Source: Periconia sp. R9002 (Eukaryota > Ascomycota > Dothideomycetes > Pleosporales > Periconiaceae). From it: a DNA stretch of 64,000 bases. Below the pieces are notes generated by a model, which saw only the letters and a program-made list of their open reading frames with translations, was not told the origin of the DNA and searched no databases. Made by a program: the position numbers and the translations under genes. How positions within the stretch are numbered: the first letter of the stretch is position 1; each line of letters starts with the position of its first letter. Location: the NCBI GenBank assembly GCA_023627715.1, contig JAMAHW010000089.1:62001-126000 (forward strand), read 5' to 3'. Positions 32,732 through 43,572 of the stretch are shown here, piece after piece.

Positions 32732-34032
32732 ATGGCCGCGACCATGGCAACACACCCCCAGCAAACACCCTCCAAACCAATCGCCATCCGCTCCCACGTC
32801 ACCAAGATCGAGCCGCCCACCCTCCAGCGTCCCGATCCCATCAAGACACGCAACTCTGACCTTAACGTAATGTCCCCCGTCAACGAGAACGGCAGCTTCG
32901 AGTTCGACCGAGTAATCAAAAGGGGAACCGTCGTGAAGCGCACGCGCAAGACCAAGGTCCGCACACCCACCAAAACATACCCTCTATTGTTATTTAGCTC
33001 ACGCATATACAGCAATGGAGGTCTGTCTACCTCGTGCTACGCCCCAATCTCCTGTCCATTTATCGCGACAAGGACGAGACCAAACTGCGACACCAGATCA
33101 GTCTTTCTGACATCACCGCCGTTGCGCGCCAACGAGATTCTAAGAAGAAGATGGAGCACGTCTTTGGCATCTTCTCTCCTGCTAGAAACTACCACCTCAG
33201 TGCCCCTACGGAGAAGGACGCGCAAGCTTGGGTTACCCTCATCCGTGCCGAGGCGCGGATAGACGAAGGAGAGGAGGAAACGATACTTATGAGTCCTGTT
33301 CCCACCAAGACCACCTTCGCAGGCTTCGACCGCGCGGTAAAGAGAGCAGAGATTGGATCCAGCTCGTCGGAAACGGAAGCCCGACCCTCGAGCTCTATAG
33401 CCCCGGAGAATATGCACAGCGCCAGACGGCCGTCGCACACCCTGAATTATTCCGGCAACGAACACGGATCCTACTCAGACTTCTCCGATACCGGCGGCCC
33501 AGCGCTTACCGCATTCCAGGCCTCTATGACTTCGCTCCCACGTACTCCACGCTCATCGGCGCAAATGCAAAACGCGAGCCAACAGAATAATATCGGAGCT
33601 GTACCTGATGACAATCGCGTCATATACCATGGCTGGCTGTGGGTGCTAAAATCAAAGGGCGGTGTGCGTCAGTGGAAGAAGGTGTGGGTCGTTCTTCGCC
33701 CAAAAGCGCTCGGGCTCTACAAGAATGACCAAGAGTACTCGGCCAATTTGATCATTCCGTTTGAGAATCTCATCGACGCGGTCGATATCGATGCTGCTTC
33801 CAAAAGCAAGCAGCACTGCATGCAGGTCATCTCGGAGGAGAAGAACCTCCGCTTCTGTGCCGCAGACGAGAACTCACTGGCCAAATGGCTTGGCGCTTTC
33901 AAAAGTCTGCTAGTCAAGAGGAAGGAAGCCCGAAACCAGCGCACGCTACAGACAGCTGCCAGTGCGGATACCCCTCGACCCCCCAAAAGCGTTGCCATTC
34001 AACCACCGACCCCAACGACCATTCCCGCCTAA
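32732..34032 (+). CDS. Double pleckstrin-homology domain protein (Opy1-like)
   Basis: Exons 32732-32956 and 33013-34032 give 414 residues. PH domain 1 begins at the splice junction: RGTVVKRTRKTK-QWRSVYLVLRPNLLSIYRDK and ends QAWVTLIRAEARI. After a Ser/Thr-rich linker, PH domain 2 runs from about residue 280 (YHGWLWVLKSKGGVRQWKK) to AKWLGAFKSLL near 390. The paired layout with the Trp near each domain's end resembles yeast Opy1, which binds phosphoinositides at the plasma membrane; orthology is inferred from architecture only. The start is the first ATG of the frame (MAATMATHPQQTPS). Strong codon bias across both exons supports the model. Phosphoinositide binding is likely but unproven. Confidence 0.9.
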
Positions 34033-35448
34033 TACAACTAACTCTTCTCGCCGCTAAAAGAGACACGTCTTTGCGCTGGCCAGCATACCCCTCGCGGGCA
34101 GTTCACCTCTCCATCTTACCGACCAAATCGAATCGACCACTGCAAGATCCCTGAACCTTGTATATACCCCCCTTTCCCTTTTGTTTCACACCAACTATCT
34201 GCCACATCACAGCGCGCGCTACATCTCCTAGTTACTCTTTTGACACTTCTTCTCCAACGGTGCGCCAAGTGCGCGCCGAGATTCTGCAGCTGGTCTTTGC
34301 GTGAACACTTTACGATTGTCTACGATATATTTACGATTCGCATACCTGCCTGCCAACTACGTGTTTTTGGGCATTGGAGCTTTTGGGGTGGCTTGTTGTT
34401 TTGGTTTTTGAGTACAACGTTGGATGTGGTTTTTCCGCTGTGAGCGAGTTGTTTTGTGCTTGCGTCTTCTTGGTTGGAGTGTTATTAAAAAATTTCGTCG
34501 AGCAAGGTGTTGTGTTGTGTTGGTTTCTTGTTTCCTTTGTCTGTCCTGCTGGTTGGGGTTTCGTCGTCGTTGTCACGCACGCATCCATACTACAATTGCA
34601 GCATGTCACATTACATGCCGTAGGTAAATGGTTGGACGTTGAACCTGTGATTGTCGCGGCGACGACTCTCTCTCTCCCCTTCCCCCTCTCCTTTCCTTTT
34701 TTCTCGTTTTCGAAATACCCCCTCCGTTCCCTTTGTCTCTTTTTTTTTTTTTTCTTCGTAGCGTAGTTGTTCTTGTTCAACAGAGTGAAGGTCCCTCCTA
34801 TCAGAGAAAGAGACGGAGACAGGAATTGAGCATACATACATATTCTATCTAGTGTAGTGTAGTGTTTTTTTTTTGTTGTATAATTTGTTGTTTGTAGTGT
34901 GTTTAGTCTTGAGTGATCAATCGAAATATATGTGAAAGATTGGAGATTCATAGCGTTTTCTTGCTTGTTGGCTTAATTAGACTGAAGCTCGAATTCTTTG
35001 AAGGTACTAGGTACTTTACTTAACTTCCAATGTTTACTTGCAAAACCCGATACTTCTACCTAGACACCTAGCCTAACTAAACCTTATTCCCTTTTTTGGT
35101 TTCTCTACTTTACTTTGCTTGTGGATCTTTGTTTTTTGATTTTGTTGGAGGGAGGGGTTTCTTTTTGATGGTTTGGGAAAGGAAATTGGTCTACGCTAAA
35201 GCTGGGGTAATTTTTTCTGAGCCTGATACGTACGTACCGCTCGGTGGTTTGGGTACGTATTCTGAAAGGATGCCATGACGTCTATTACGTTGATGTATGT
35301 GTGTATAAGTACGTACTAGAGTTTCTAGTGTGGGGTGGGAGAGTAGGGAGGGATGGTTTGATATAAAAATGAAATTCATGTCGGGAACGTCTACGCTCGC
35401 CATCAAACCTCTATACTAAATGAAGAACCACGCGCTTTTTCATCTCAC
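34033..35448. other. Convergent intergenic region, T-rich
   Basis: 3' flanks of the PH gene and the C2H2 gene. It contains long pyrimidine/T tracts (about 34,670-34,760 and 34,866-34,874), which produce artificial Lys-rich frames on the minus strand. No gene supported. Confidence 0.55.
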
Positions 35449-36403
35449 TTAATCTTCTCGGTGCACACTACGCATATGAGACTGCAACTTATCTTTCCTA
35501 TGGAATGGATTCTTCCCTTTAGCCTCGCTGCGTGGACAGGAGTCGTCGGCCTCGCACCAGAAAGTTGGTTTGTCGATGGCGTGGTGGCCTGTGTGGTGGC
35601 GTTTGAGCTCCGTGTACCGGCCGTAGGTGCGGCCTTCGCAAGCTGCGTCGGTGCATATGTAGGTACCGTCGAGGAGGACGAGACCTATTGGAGTGGTGGG
35701 CGTGGGGGGATTAGGTGGTGATGTGGTGATAGACTGCGAGAATGAGGCGGGAGAAGTGAGATCGTGCGAAGTACTCGCTGATGTGTTGGTGTCTGTGGTG
35801 TGGTATTCGGGGACTTGGGGGTCTCCTAGAGTCGGGACTGCAGAGAAGGCATTGCTACTGTGGTTGTTTAGGACGTCTTATGCCAAGTCGATGACTAGGA
35901 GAGCGGTGATAACACTTACTTGAATGCTCGGTCTCTTGGTGTTCTTGAGTAGAATGTGTTCAACGAGTCGTTCACATCATATGTTGATCCGAGATAGTTT
36001 GTCGCCGAGGGATGACGATGTTGCATATCAGATATGAGGGGTTCCTGTGGAAGCATGAAGGTCTCATATCCTTCTATCGTGCTAGGGTCGGCATTGAATA
36101 GTGCATTGCTGGCGACATTCCAGTCGTATGCTGTGCGATCGTTAGATTACTGAGTATTCGCATCATGCAATAGTTTGAGAAACCTGGTTCAAAAACGCCT
36201 TCAAAATTTCCAGTTGTTTGATTTGAGGCATCGAACCCGTCCTGGTTGTTCGTGATATCAAATAGGTATTGCCCTTCGGTATGGGCAGGACTACATGGAT
36301 GATCATGTAAGCCGAGAGGCACGTGATTTGGATGTGCTCCGTAAAGAGGATTCATGTTGCGTAAGGAAAGTGAAGCAATGAAGTAAGACCTTGGGGATTG
36401 CAT
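35449..36403 (-). CDS. C2H2-type zinc-finger protein (two fingers, three exons)
   Basis: Exons on the minus strand: 36403-36184, 36130-35920 and 35857-35449, giving 279 residues. No single exon has a long ATG-initiated frame, so simple ORF scans miss it. The N-terminal two thirds are Asn/Ser/Thr-rich (MNPLYGAHPNHVPLG; EPAYDWNVASNALFNADPS across intron 1). The C-terminus has YICTDAACEGRTYGRYTELK-RHHTGHH and WCEADDSCPRSEAKGKNPFH with KDKLQSHMRSVH, two C2H2-like fingers of the fungal FHRKD..H type, ending REDstop. Likely a nuclear DNA-binding regulator; targets unknown. The start could instead be 36355 (MNPLYG, 263 residues). It is divergent from the Clr5-TPR gene with 866 bp between starts. Confidence 0.8.
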
Positions 36404-37269
36404 CGCTTTCACTCAGGGTCCTTTTAGAAAGCTTGAGAGCTCAAGGCTTCCTGTTCCGCAATTAGGTATTCACGAAACGTTTAGTTACCACATGTAGATA
36501 TATATATGTACACATGTGCATTCCAAGATGCGCCCGCCCAGGTGTGCGACTTCTCGAGGCGAACGAAGCGAGGCTGCAGTCATTGGGCACCTGCTCATCA
36601 GCGCCTGGGGCGTTGTTCTCCCGCAGCGTGCGAACGGAGCGGAGGCAAGCGGAAAGTGGGCCGTGCAAACAGTTTTGGTACACATTACGCTAGTGACAAG
36701 CTGGGGTGCAAAGGAAGTTTCCGATAAGTAAAGGCGGGGTGGTGCCCCATGGGTTGACTGTAGCTCACGTCATGAGGACAGAGTAAGTGAATGCCTACAT
36801 TCGGCTATAACTTTTATCTTCCTGTTCATCACCCGACAAATGGACAATTCGTGAAGAATAGGAGTTTTGCGGGCCACCGACCGTGCACGCTCTCGTGGCA
36901 TTGCAGCTCAGGGGATTGTAGTTTTGTAGCTTGGGCAAAAACAGGTGTATTGTAGATGAAATGGCCAATTAGGACTGAAGAATCCCCCAACCCATGTCGG
37001 CTGGAAAATTGTACTTTTGCAGATTGTACTTTTGTCGCGCCCCCAATAGGGCAGTCTGGTCAGCTTAACGCAGCAAAAGCGCCACAAGGTCGTACAGCAT
37101 CACCATTGGAGTTTTGACTTGCGTCCAATCATCTTCTTGCCCCCAACTCCTGCAGTGTGCCCTCCAGATGATATATTTCCAGCCTTTCCGCTGACCGAAA
37201 CATGGCACACATCTTTGCTCATCAACCTCCCTCATTGTCTCTGGCAGCAGGTTGTTTTGTAATTAGACA
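36404..37269. promoter_or_regulatory. Divergent upstream region of C2H2 and Clr5-TPR genes
   Basis: No gene supported. The string ATTGTA(C/G)TTTTG occurs three times, near 36,915, 37,006 and 37,023, all on the plus strand and within 360 bp of the Clr5-TPR start. Its role, if any, is unknown. Confidence 0.4.
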
Positions 37270-39856
37270 ATGGATTTTCCACAGCACGGCCAACGTGACC
37301 CAGCGCAAACATCTTTTGCGATGGACTTCGACCCCCGCGGTCTAGATTTTCATCCTATCCAGGAGTCACACAATGGTTATGATACCAACGGTGCACTCAT
37401 CGACATCTTCCATACGCAACTGCAAAATCCTGTGGAGACGACTCAACATACTACAGACGTGGCTTTGCATAGAGCGGACGTTCGTTCGATCCTCTCACGA
37501 AAATATGAAACTAGCGAAAGCAATGGTTCGCCTGCGGATTGGATTCGAATGCAGCTACGGACCACTGTGAGCCTGGATCGGCCATCTCAAGACAGTCATT
37601 TTGATACCAACCGAGCCCAAGGAAACTACAGTCTTGGATTTCCGACTGCAGACAATTCGCAGCCAGTTAACCCCACGTTCAACTCTTCTATTTCAATTCG
37701 AGGGTTATCAGTCAATAGACAGCACAACACAAGAACTGAAACCAATTCGCAGGTATTATCATCAAGGCCTGCGGAACCCATGCCTTCATCAGCACAGTCG
37801 CGGAAGAAAAAAGCGCCAACTCTTCGCGAAGAAGATTTCGCTCCGTACAAAGACCGCATACTTCAGCTGCATCTTGGGATGAAGATGACTCTGCCACAAG
37901 TGAAGAAGAAAATTGAGGAAGAGTGCGGCTTCAAAGCTGAGTATGCCACCACAGCCTGCTGAACTCACCCCTAGCAGGTATGTCGCTGACGCGGATATGG
38001 AAACAGAATACGACAGTACCGTTCACAGATCACCCGATGGGGAAAGGACAAGAATGTGAAACATCGGGAGATGAAGGCTATTGTCAAAAAGCGCCAAAGG
38101 AGAAAACTCATCGAAACGCACAAAAACGAGCTTGTTTTCAAAGTGCGAGGCAACCTGGTGCAATCGCAGAAAATCGAGCGATGGATGAAAAGGGAGAACC
38201 TGTTCGACAGCCTTCTGTATTCACCCGATTCCCCAGCATGTAAGTTAATGAGCAACAGAATTCTAACGAACGAGTCCAAGTACAAGTTTACTAATATGAA
38301 AAGCCACGCCGCCAACTGTACAGTGCCGTACAATCTCTGAGCGAGGCTCGCCCGCGCCAATATCTATGCATTCACCCACGGCTTCAGACATGATCCACGT
38401 TACGACCCCAAGCCCGCGGATCTCCTCTCCCGAATCATCAACTTCAGACATCTTCTACCCCCCGAGTAGGGTCTTCACCGGAAAAGACCCAACCCTTGCA
38501 TGTCGGCCACTTGCAAATGTTCACTCCGGCTCCTATTACATCAAAACTTTCAACTTTCGTCTTCGATACCGACAGACCGATGAGGAGTTTTTGCGAGATC
38601 AGATCGCTCGAGCAAGTCTATCAGATAGATTCGGTATCATAGAGCCTCTGGGACTGTATATTGGGCTGGTAAGGGTGCTCATTGACCAGGGAAGGTACAG
38701 AAGCGCAGAGGAGGTGGCCCGTAAGCTGGCGAATAACCGCCGAAGCTGGAGTGGGAATGATAATAAGGACACAGTAGAGGCTCTGTTTTTGCTTGGTATG
38801 ATAATGCGTCTTCAGGGATTATATGTTGAGGCCGAGAGAGTATGTCGACGGGCGCTGGAAAAATTTAAGACGGTCTTAGGCCCAGACAGCGAAAGGACCC
38901 TTCACACTAGTGGGGAGTTAGGAATGATTTTTTATCGTCAAGGTAGGACCAAGGAAGCAGAGGCCATGTACCGAATGGCTCTAAAAGGTCTGAAAGAGAT
39001 ATCTAGGGGAAGGAAGCTCGGTTTGTGGGTAAAGAATAATCTTGCAGACGTATTGAGTTACCAAGATAGGTACGAAGAAGCAGAAGTACTATACCGAGAG
39101 GTAATGCAAGAGCAGAAGAGAGAATATGGAAAAGAGCATCACCGAACCCTGCAAACTCTATCTGATTTTGCGTCGATGGCATTTTATCGAGGCAGGTACC
39201 AAGAGGCAGAAGCGATCTTTCAACGAGTGCTCAGCGGATACGTAAGGATACTTGGAGCAGAGCATCCTGATACGCTTACTGTCAGATGCAACATTGGGTT
39301 GTTATGGCGCAAGCAAGGCAAGCATCAAGAGGCGGGAGCGATACTTCGACAAGTGGTGGAAGAATGTAACCTACTACTTGGCGAAAAGCATCCTGATACA
39401 CTTCGCGCCAGTTATCAACTTGGGCGGGTATTATGTGGTCAGGAAAGATACGAAGACGCAGAAGCCATGCATCGAAACGCTCTAGAAGGATTCATTAAGG
39501 TGTATGGAGAAAGGCATGTACATACACTTAGCGCCTTCTGGGCACTTGGTGAAGTGTTGTGGAAGCAGAACAGATACGAAGAGGCAGAAGCTATGTATCG
39601 GAAAGAGCTGGAAGGACGCAAGGAAGTATTCGGAGCAAGACACGTTAGTACACTTGCCGTCTTCTGTGCACTTGGTCGAGTGTTGCGGAGGCAGAACAGA
39701 TACGAAGAGGCAGAAGCCATGTTTCGAAAAGAGCTGGAAGGATGTAAGGAAGTATTCGGGGCAAGACACCCAAATACCCTTGCGGCTTTTGAAAACCTGA
39801 AATTTATGTTGAAGTGGCAGGGAAAGGACGGCGAGGCAGAAGCGATAGAACGATAG
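37270..39856 (+). CDS. Clr5-domain protein with C-terminal TPR (kinesin light chain-type) array
   Basis: Exons 37270-37940, 38007-38239 and 38304-39856 give 818 residues; all junctions keep frame. After a disordered N-terminus, residues about 195-250 form a Clr5 domain (YKDRILQLHLGMKMTLPQVK, then across intron 1 RQYRSQITRWGKDKN), a fungal domain with a DNA-binding-like helical fold. From about residue 420 the rest is a TPR array of 42-residue kinesin-light-chain/NB-ARC type repeats (YEEAEAMYRKELEG..EVFGARH..TL). Two late repeats, 39537-39662 and 39663-39788, differ at roughly 19 of 126 bases by hand count, implying recent duplication. There is no NACHT or NB-ARC domain. Clr5-TPR combinations are common in filamentous fungi; the role is unknown, and regulatory or self/non-self scaffolding is only inference. 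Splitting into two genes is less likely because introns join them in frame. Confidence 0.85.
39537..39788 (+). repeat. Near-identical 126-bp coding repeats (two copies)
   Basis: Adjacent TPR units encoding QNRYEEAEAM(Y/F)RKELEG and KEVFGARH are about 85% identical at DNA level, with long exact blocks such as CAGAACAGATACGAAGAGGC. Upstream units are recognisably related but more diverged. Confidence 0.85.
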
Positions 39857-40086
39857 CTCTATGAAGAGTGAGAGGCACCTATATTTCTTTTAGATATTTT
39901 GCTTGGCCGTGTATACCGGAATCTCCTGTGTGTAACTGTTTTCTTCATTTCACTCCTGCTTACGATCAGCGCTGATAGTTCGCACAATAATAGATGCGGT
40001 TCAAATATTGCATATTCACTCGTTCAAGACGATTAAAGTAACAGTCATAAATTTTAGTGCTTTGTGGAACATATCAATGTACGGAT

Positions 40087-41832
40087 TCAAGAGTTCTTCT
40101 CCTCCTTCACCATCTGCTGCCTCCCCAGCTCCACACCCTCAAGGGACTGCTCTTTGATGAAAAAACTAGTCAAGAATCCTAGCGCAGAGAAGCCAGCTAA
40201 GAACAGGAATATCGCAACCAGCCCTTTCCGATACGCGTCAATGACCCCGGATATCAACGTCGGAGGCAGGCTCAGGTGGCGCAACATTGGTACGAACTCA
40301 ATGGCCGCTTTCACATCCACGAGCACACTAACCGGCTCAGGTAAGTGGCCCAAAGCCGCAATCTGCTTCGAAAATACATTGCTGAAGATAGTAGAACACA
40401 TCGACAGCGAGATCAGACCTCCGAATAACCGGAAACTGACGAGGACGCCGGCCGCGATTCCAGAATCATCAATGTTGGTGACGCTGGCTTGGATCGGAAG
40501 TAGTAGAAGGGAGAAGAAAGGGCCAAGACCGAGTCCGATGAGAACCTGAACTCCACTGGTCATTGTTAAAGAGGAGTCGCGGTCCCACAGAGCGATCAAA
40601 CCGCAACCAACTGCTGTGATGGCCCAGCTGACTATAATGCCCCATCGATACTTTCGCACAATCTCCACTGCGACACCAGAAATGACACTAAGGCCCACGC
40701 ACGTGCAGCAGAGCGGCAAGATGGATACTGCAGACTTCAGTGGCGCTTCGAGATACACGGCCTGGAAAAACAGAGGAAGATAAAAGATACCACTGTAAAT
40801 AACAGCTCCATGGAAAAACGACGAGACAAGTGTAACCGATGCAGTGCTTTGGTCGAAAATGCGAGTCGGGAAAATAGGCTCTACCGGCGCATTCCCGAAA
40901 ACGCCTCTCTCGTAGAGCCCGAACACAACTAGGACGATAAATCCGATGATGAGAGGCAGGATCGTTTGCCAGGCTGCCCAGGGATACATGGCTCCAGCCC
41001 AACTCAGCGGTGATGCGAACGCAGTGCCACCTACGCCAAACAAAAGCATGCCGATCCAGTCTAGGCGCAGCAATTTCTCTTTTAAAGTTTGTTCGATGGG
41101 CTTGAGTCGTAGGAAGATGGCGATGAGGCCGAAATTCACCGCGGCTATAGGCAGGTTGATCCAACCTAGCCACCTCCATGTAGCATATTCGGTGAACAGC
41201 GCGCCAATGATAGGACCAACGATTGTACCAGCCGCCAGAGGGATAGCAAAGAGTCCAAGATACATAGGCCTTTCCTTGAGGGTGGTCATGTCTACCAGTA
41301 TTATGTCGCTCAGCACATCGAGTCCGCCAGCTCCGATCCCTTGGAAGATCCGACCGACGATGAGAACGGGCATGCTATGGGCCGTCGCGAAGATAATGGA
41401 GCCGGCAACGAACCACGCAAAGGTACTATAGAGCGGTCCTATCCGCCCAAAAACCTCCGATAAAGTAGTATAAATTGGTTGAAAGACAGCGACGGCCAAA
41501 AGGAACGATAGCGAAGCCCAGAAAGCTTCCAGTGTCGTGCCTTTCAAATCTTGGGTGATGACCTGGGAAACGTTAGACGAATGCAGGTCTTTGGGTTTTG
41601 AATGTATTACCGGTATAGCCACCGCAAGCGCAGTCGCATCCAAAGAAACCATCAAAACCATCATGTTGATAGCCAGAAACGAAAGATGGAAACTAAGTGG
41701 CTTTTTCTCTGCTGGGTTCGCTTCATCTTCATGCTCCCTCAGCGTCGAGCTGTTTCGGTCTTGCTGCTCGCCAACATTCTCCAAGTCAGTCGCACTATCC
41801 AGTCTTCCTTCGTCCTTAAAAACACTAGACAT
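40087..41832 (-). CDS. MFS efflux transporter (DHA2-like)
   Basis: The frame is open from ATG 41832 to 40087 (581 residues), but 41610-41563 (48 nt, GTAATA..CCCAG with TCTAACG branch site) is almost certainly an intron without a stop. Removing it joins AVAIPV to ITQDLKGTTLEAFWASLSF as in relatives, giving 565 residues. The pattern is a 14-TM drug:H+ antiporter: TM1 motif MVSLDATALAVAIP, loop LSEVFGRIGPLYSTF (motif A region), IVGRIFQGIGAGGLDVLSDI, and IPLAAGTIVGPIIGALFTEY (motif C). The N-terminus is acidic and cytosolic. Substrate unknown; such pumps often export mycotoxins or fungicides, but no biosynthetic genes adjoin it. It converges on the Clr5-TPR gene with about 230 bp between stops. 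Confidence 0.93.
   Translation of the reverse strand: MSSVFKDEGRLDSATDLENVGEQQDRNSSTLREHEDEANPAEKKPLSFHLSFLAINMMVLMVSLDATALAVAIPVIHSKPKDLHSSNVSQVITQDLKGTTLEAFWASLSFLLAVAVFQPIYTTLSEVFGRIGPLYSTFAWFVAGSIIFATAHSMPVLIVGRIFQGIGAGGLDVLSDIILVDMTTLKERPMYLGLFAIPLAAGTIVGPIIGALFTEYATWRWLGWINLPIAAVNFGLIAIFLRLKPIEQTLKEKLLRLDWIGMLLFGVGGTAFASPLSWAGAMYPWAAWQTILPLIIGFIVLVVFGLYERGVFGNAPVEPIFPTRIFDQSTASVTLVSSFFHGAVIYSGIFYLPLFFQAVYLEAPLKSAVSILPLCCTCVGLSVISGVAVEIVRKYRWGIIVSWAITAVGCGLIALWDRDSSLTMTSGVQVLIGLGLGPFFSLLLLPIQASVTNIDDSGIAAGVLVSFRLFGGLISLSMCSTIFSNVFSKQIAALGHLPEPVSVLVDVKAAIEFVPMLRHLSLPPTLISGVIDAYRKGLVAIFLFLAGFSALGFLTSFFIKEQSLEGVELGRQQMVKEEKNS
41563..41610 (-). other. Stop-free in-frame intron of the MFS gene
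   Basis: 48 nt, a multiple of three, with no stop in frame, so both spliced and unspliced messages would be translatable. Donor GTAATA, branch-like TCTAACG, acceptor TTTCCCAG. The 16 residues it would encode (VIHSKPKDLHSSNVSQ) sit between TM1 and TM2, where relatives have none. Confidence 0.8.
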
Positions 41833-42572
41833 AGTCTGTTTTTCGTGTGTAGTTCAAACAAGCAAACTCAAGTCCGGTGCTTTGGCCGTTCCGGCGTCGT
41901 TAGCGGGTCAATCGTAGAATTTGTTGGTCTGTGGGGTTAGAGAAGGAACAGCGACGGAATCCCCATCTTGTGTAAATGGCTAAAAAAGTTAATCACACAG
42001 GTTTTCAGGGGAGGCGGAATAATTGTGGAGAGTAATCGTGATCTTCCGAGGCGCCGTCTGGATCGTCGCAGATGCCAAGTCTAATGTTCTTGGAATGCAA
42101 GGAAGGTGACCATGCAGCAATTTTTTCGTTTCGTAGTATCTTATTGTAATGAATCCAGTGAAATCTGCGGGAGATACACAGTAATTCCTCTAAACAACAC
42201 ATCCCCCCTAAACCAGAACCCATCCCTCATCCTTCCACAGCAAGACTTTACAACGTCCAACCCACCATTCGCTGACCAACAAATCATTTCATTTCACTCT
42301 GACATTTCTTATATAGCACAGGCATCACGTTATATAATCCAGACGCCAGCGTGAGCTAACAGTCTTGGTCCCCGACGCTACTCCACACATGCATTTACAA
42401 TTTCCACATTGGGAAACAGGCGCAAAGGCTAAAGAACTTGGGGGTCCCACTGGGGAATTCTTGGCTTGGGGGCGCTTTTTTCGGGATCAAGGGCGGGAGT
42501 GTTGTTTGGGTGAAATTTGCGGGTTAGAGAATGTTGTAGTGAATGTCGTTTTTTGAAGGTGGGTTATTGGTG
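41833..42572. other. Upstream region of the MFS gene
   Basis: Contains the transporter's promoter. No gene supported. Confidence 0.45.
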
Positions 42573-42854
42573 GTTTTCATATGTTGTAAGACCACCCCAG
42601 ACCTCTAAAAAAAAGGTGAAAATAGCCTTTTTTTTAATACATCTATTAGGAAGGAATAGGGCTAAAACTACGTATAGCTAATATGAGTCCTTATATGTAT
42701 ATTGAGGTCATCTACAATATTGATTTACCTATAAATATACTAACCTACCTGTATCTCATAATTAAATACTGTAGCCGAGGATCTATATTATAGAGAAATA
42801 GATGCTTTTTAACTTTTTTTAGAGGTCTAGGGTGACCCTACAATATATGAAAAC
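42573..42854. mobile_element. MITE-like element with ~40-bp terminal inverted repeats
   Basis: The left end reads GTTTTCATATGTTGTA.. then AGACCTCTAAAAAAAA. The right end, reverse complemented, reads GTTTTCATATATTGTA.. then AGACCTCTAAAAAAAG. Roughly 35 of 41 positions agree, with an additional inner pair (ACATCTATTA / GCATCTATTT). The 280-bp unit is strongly AT-rich inside and has no coding capacity. I cannot identify a clear target-site duplication, and the superfamily is undetermined. Confidence 0.8.
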
Positions 42855-43250
42855 GGTAATAGTTATGTAGTTTGGGTTGATGGTTATTTGGTTGGGGCGG
42901 GATAGGCGCGCATACGCTTCTTGACTCTTGCTTGAGTTTAATGCTTGAATATCTTCAAAATCTAAACTTATTCCAATTTTTCGATTCGTAAAGTGCAACC
43001 TCTCCTCACAATATAGCATTATCTAGCCCGAATCTATATACATAGAGGGAGGGAGGGAGGTGATACGGGGACCGGAGTCGTCATTTATATTAGGGGGGTA
43101 ACTCATCTCCTGTAATCCGCCTATTTGCAAAATGTAACGATGGAATATTGCGGGTGCAACGTTCATTACATACACCTTTAACCATGCAAACAAAATAAAA
43201 AGGATAGGATCATCCTCTTCCTTCAAGCATTTGATGATAGTGATATTTGT
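42855..43250. other. AT-rich spacer after the MITE-like element
   Basis: No gene. It contains a G-rich purine tract at about 43,042-43,080 (GAGGGAGGGAGGGAGG). Confidence 0.45.
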
Positions 43251-43572
43251 ATGTTCAGCAAACGTTCGAAAATGCACGTCACGCTCTATACCTTGATACT
43301 TTTGAGTAGTTCCCTCGCGGCGTGCGCATCGGTGAATGGAGAGCAGTTCTGGACAAACGTGCGTGCGTTCGTTGTTTGCGCAATGTTGTGTGTGTTGTTA
43401 TGTCAAACTTTGCTGATTGATGGGAAATTTCTAGGAGAGAAATGGACGGGTTCAGGCTTGTTTCCATGAGGGGAATGATTGGTACTACTGCACTGCAGCG
43501 TTGGCGGGTTCGTGGCGAGAGTTGAGTCTCACTCCCCCCGTCCTTCACGGTTGGAGAAGTGGCCAAAACTAA
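43251..43572 (+). CDS. Candidate small secreted protein (two exons, 3' structure uncertain)
   Basis: Exons 43251-43358 and 43435-43572 (intron GTGCGT..TTTCTAG, 76 nt) give 81 residues, or 74 from the ATG at 43272. The start MHVTLYTLILLSSSLAACAS is a convincing signal peptide. The predicted mature part (VNGEQFWTNERNGRVQACFH, then DWYYCTAALAGSWREL) has two cysteines. The DNA just downstream contains a further coding-like segment (IQMNADGKGLANITSDNGW at about 43,677), so the true gene may have extra exons and a longer product. No family recognised. Confidence 0.38.

Noticed and set aside
34331..34951. 206-residue minus-strand frame with a Lys/Glu-rich block
   Set aside because: The block is the complement of poly-T tracts; there is no codon bias and the region is a convergent 3' flank.
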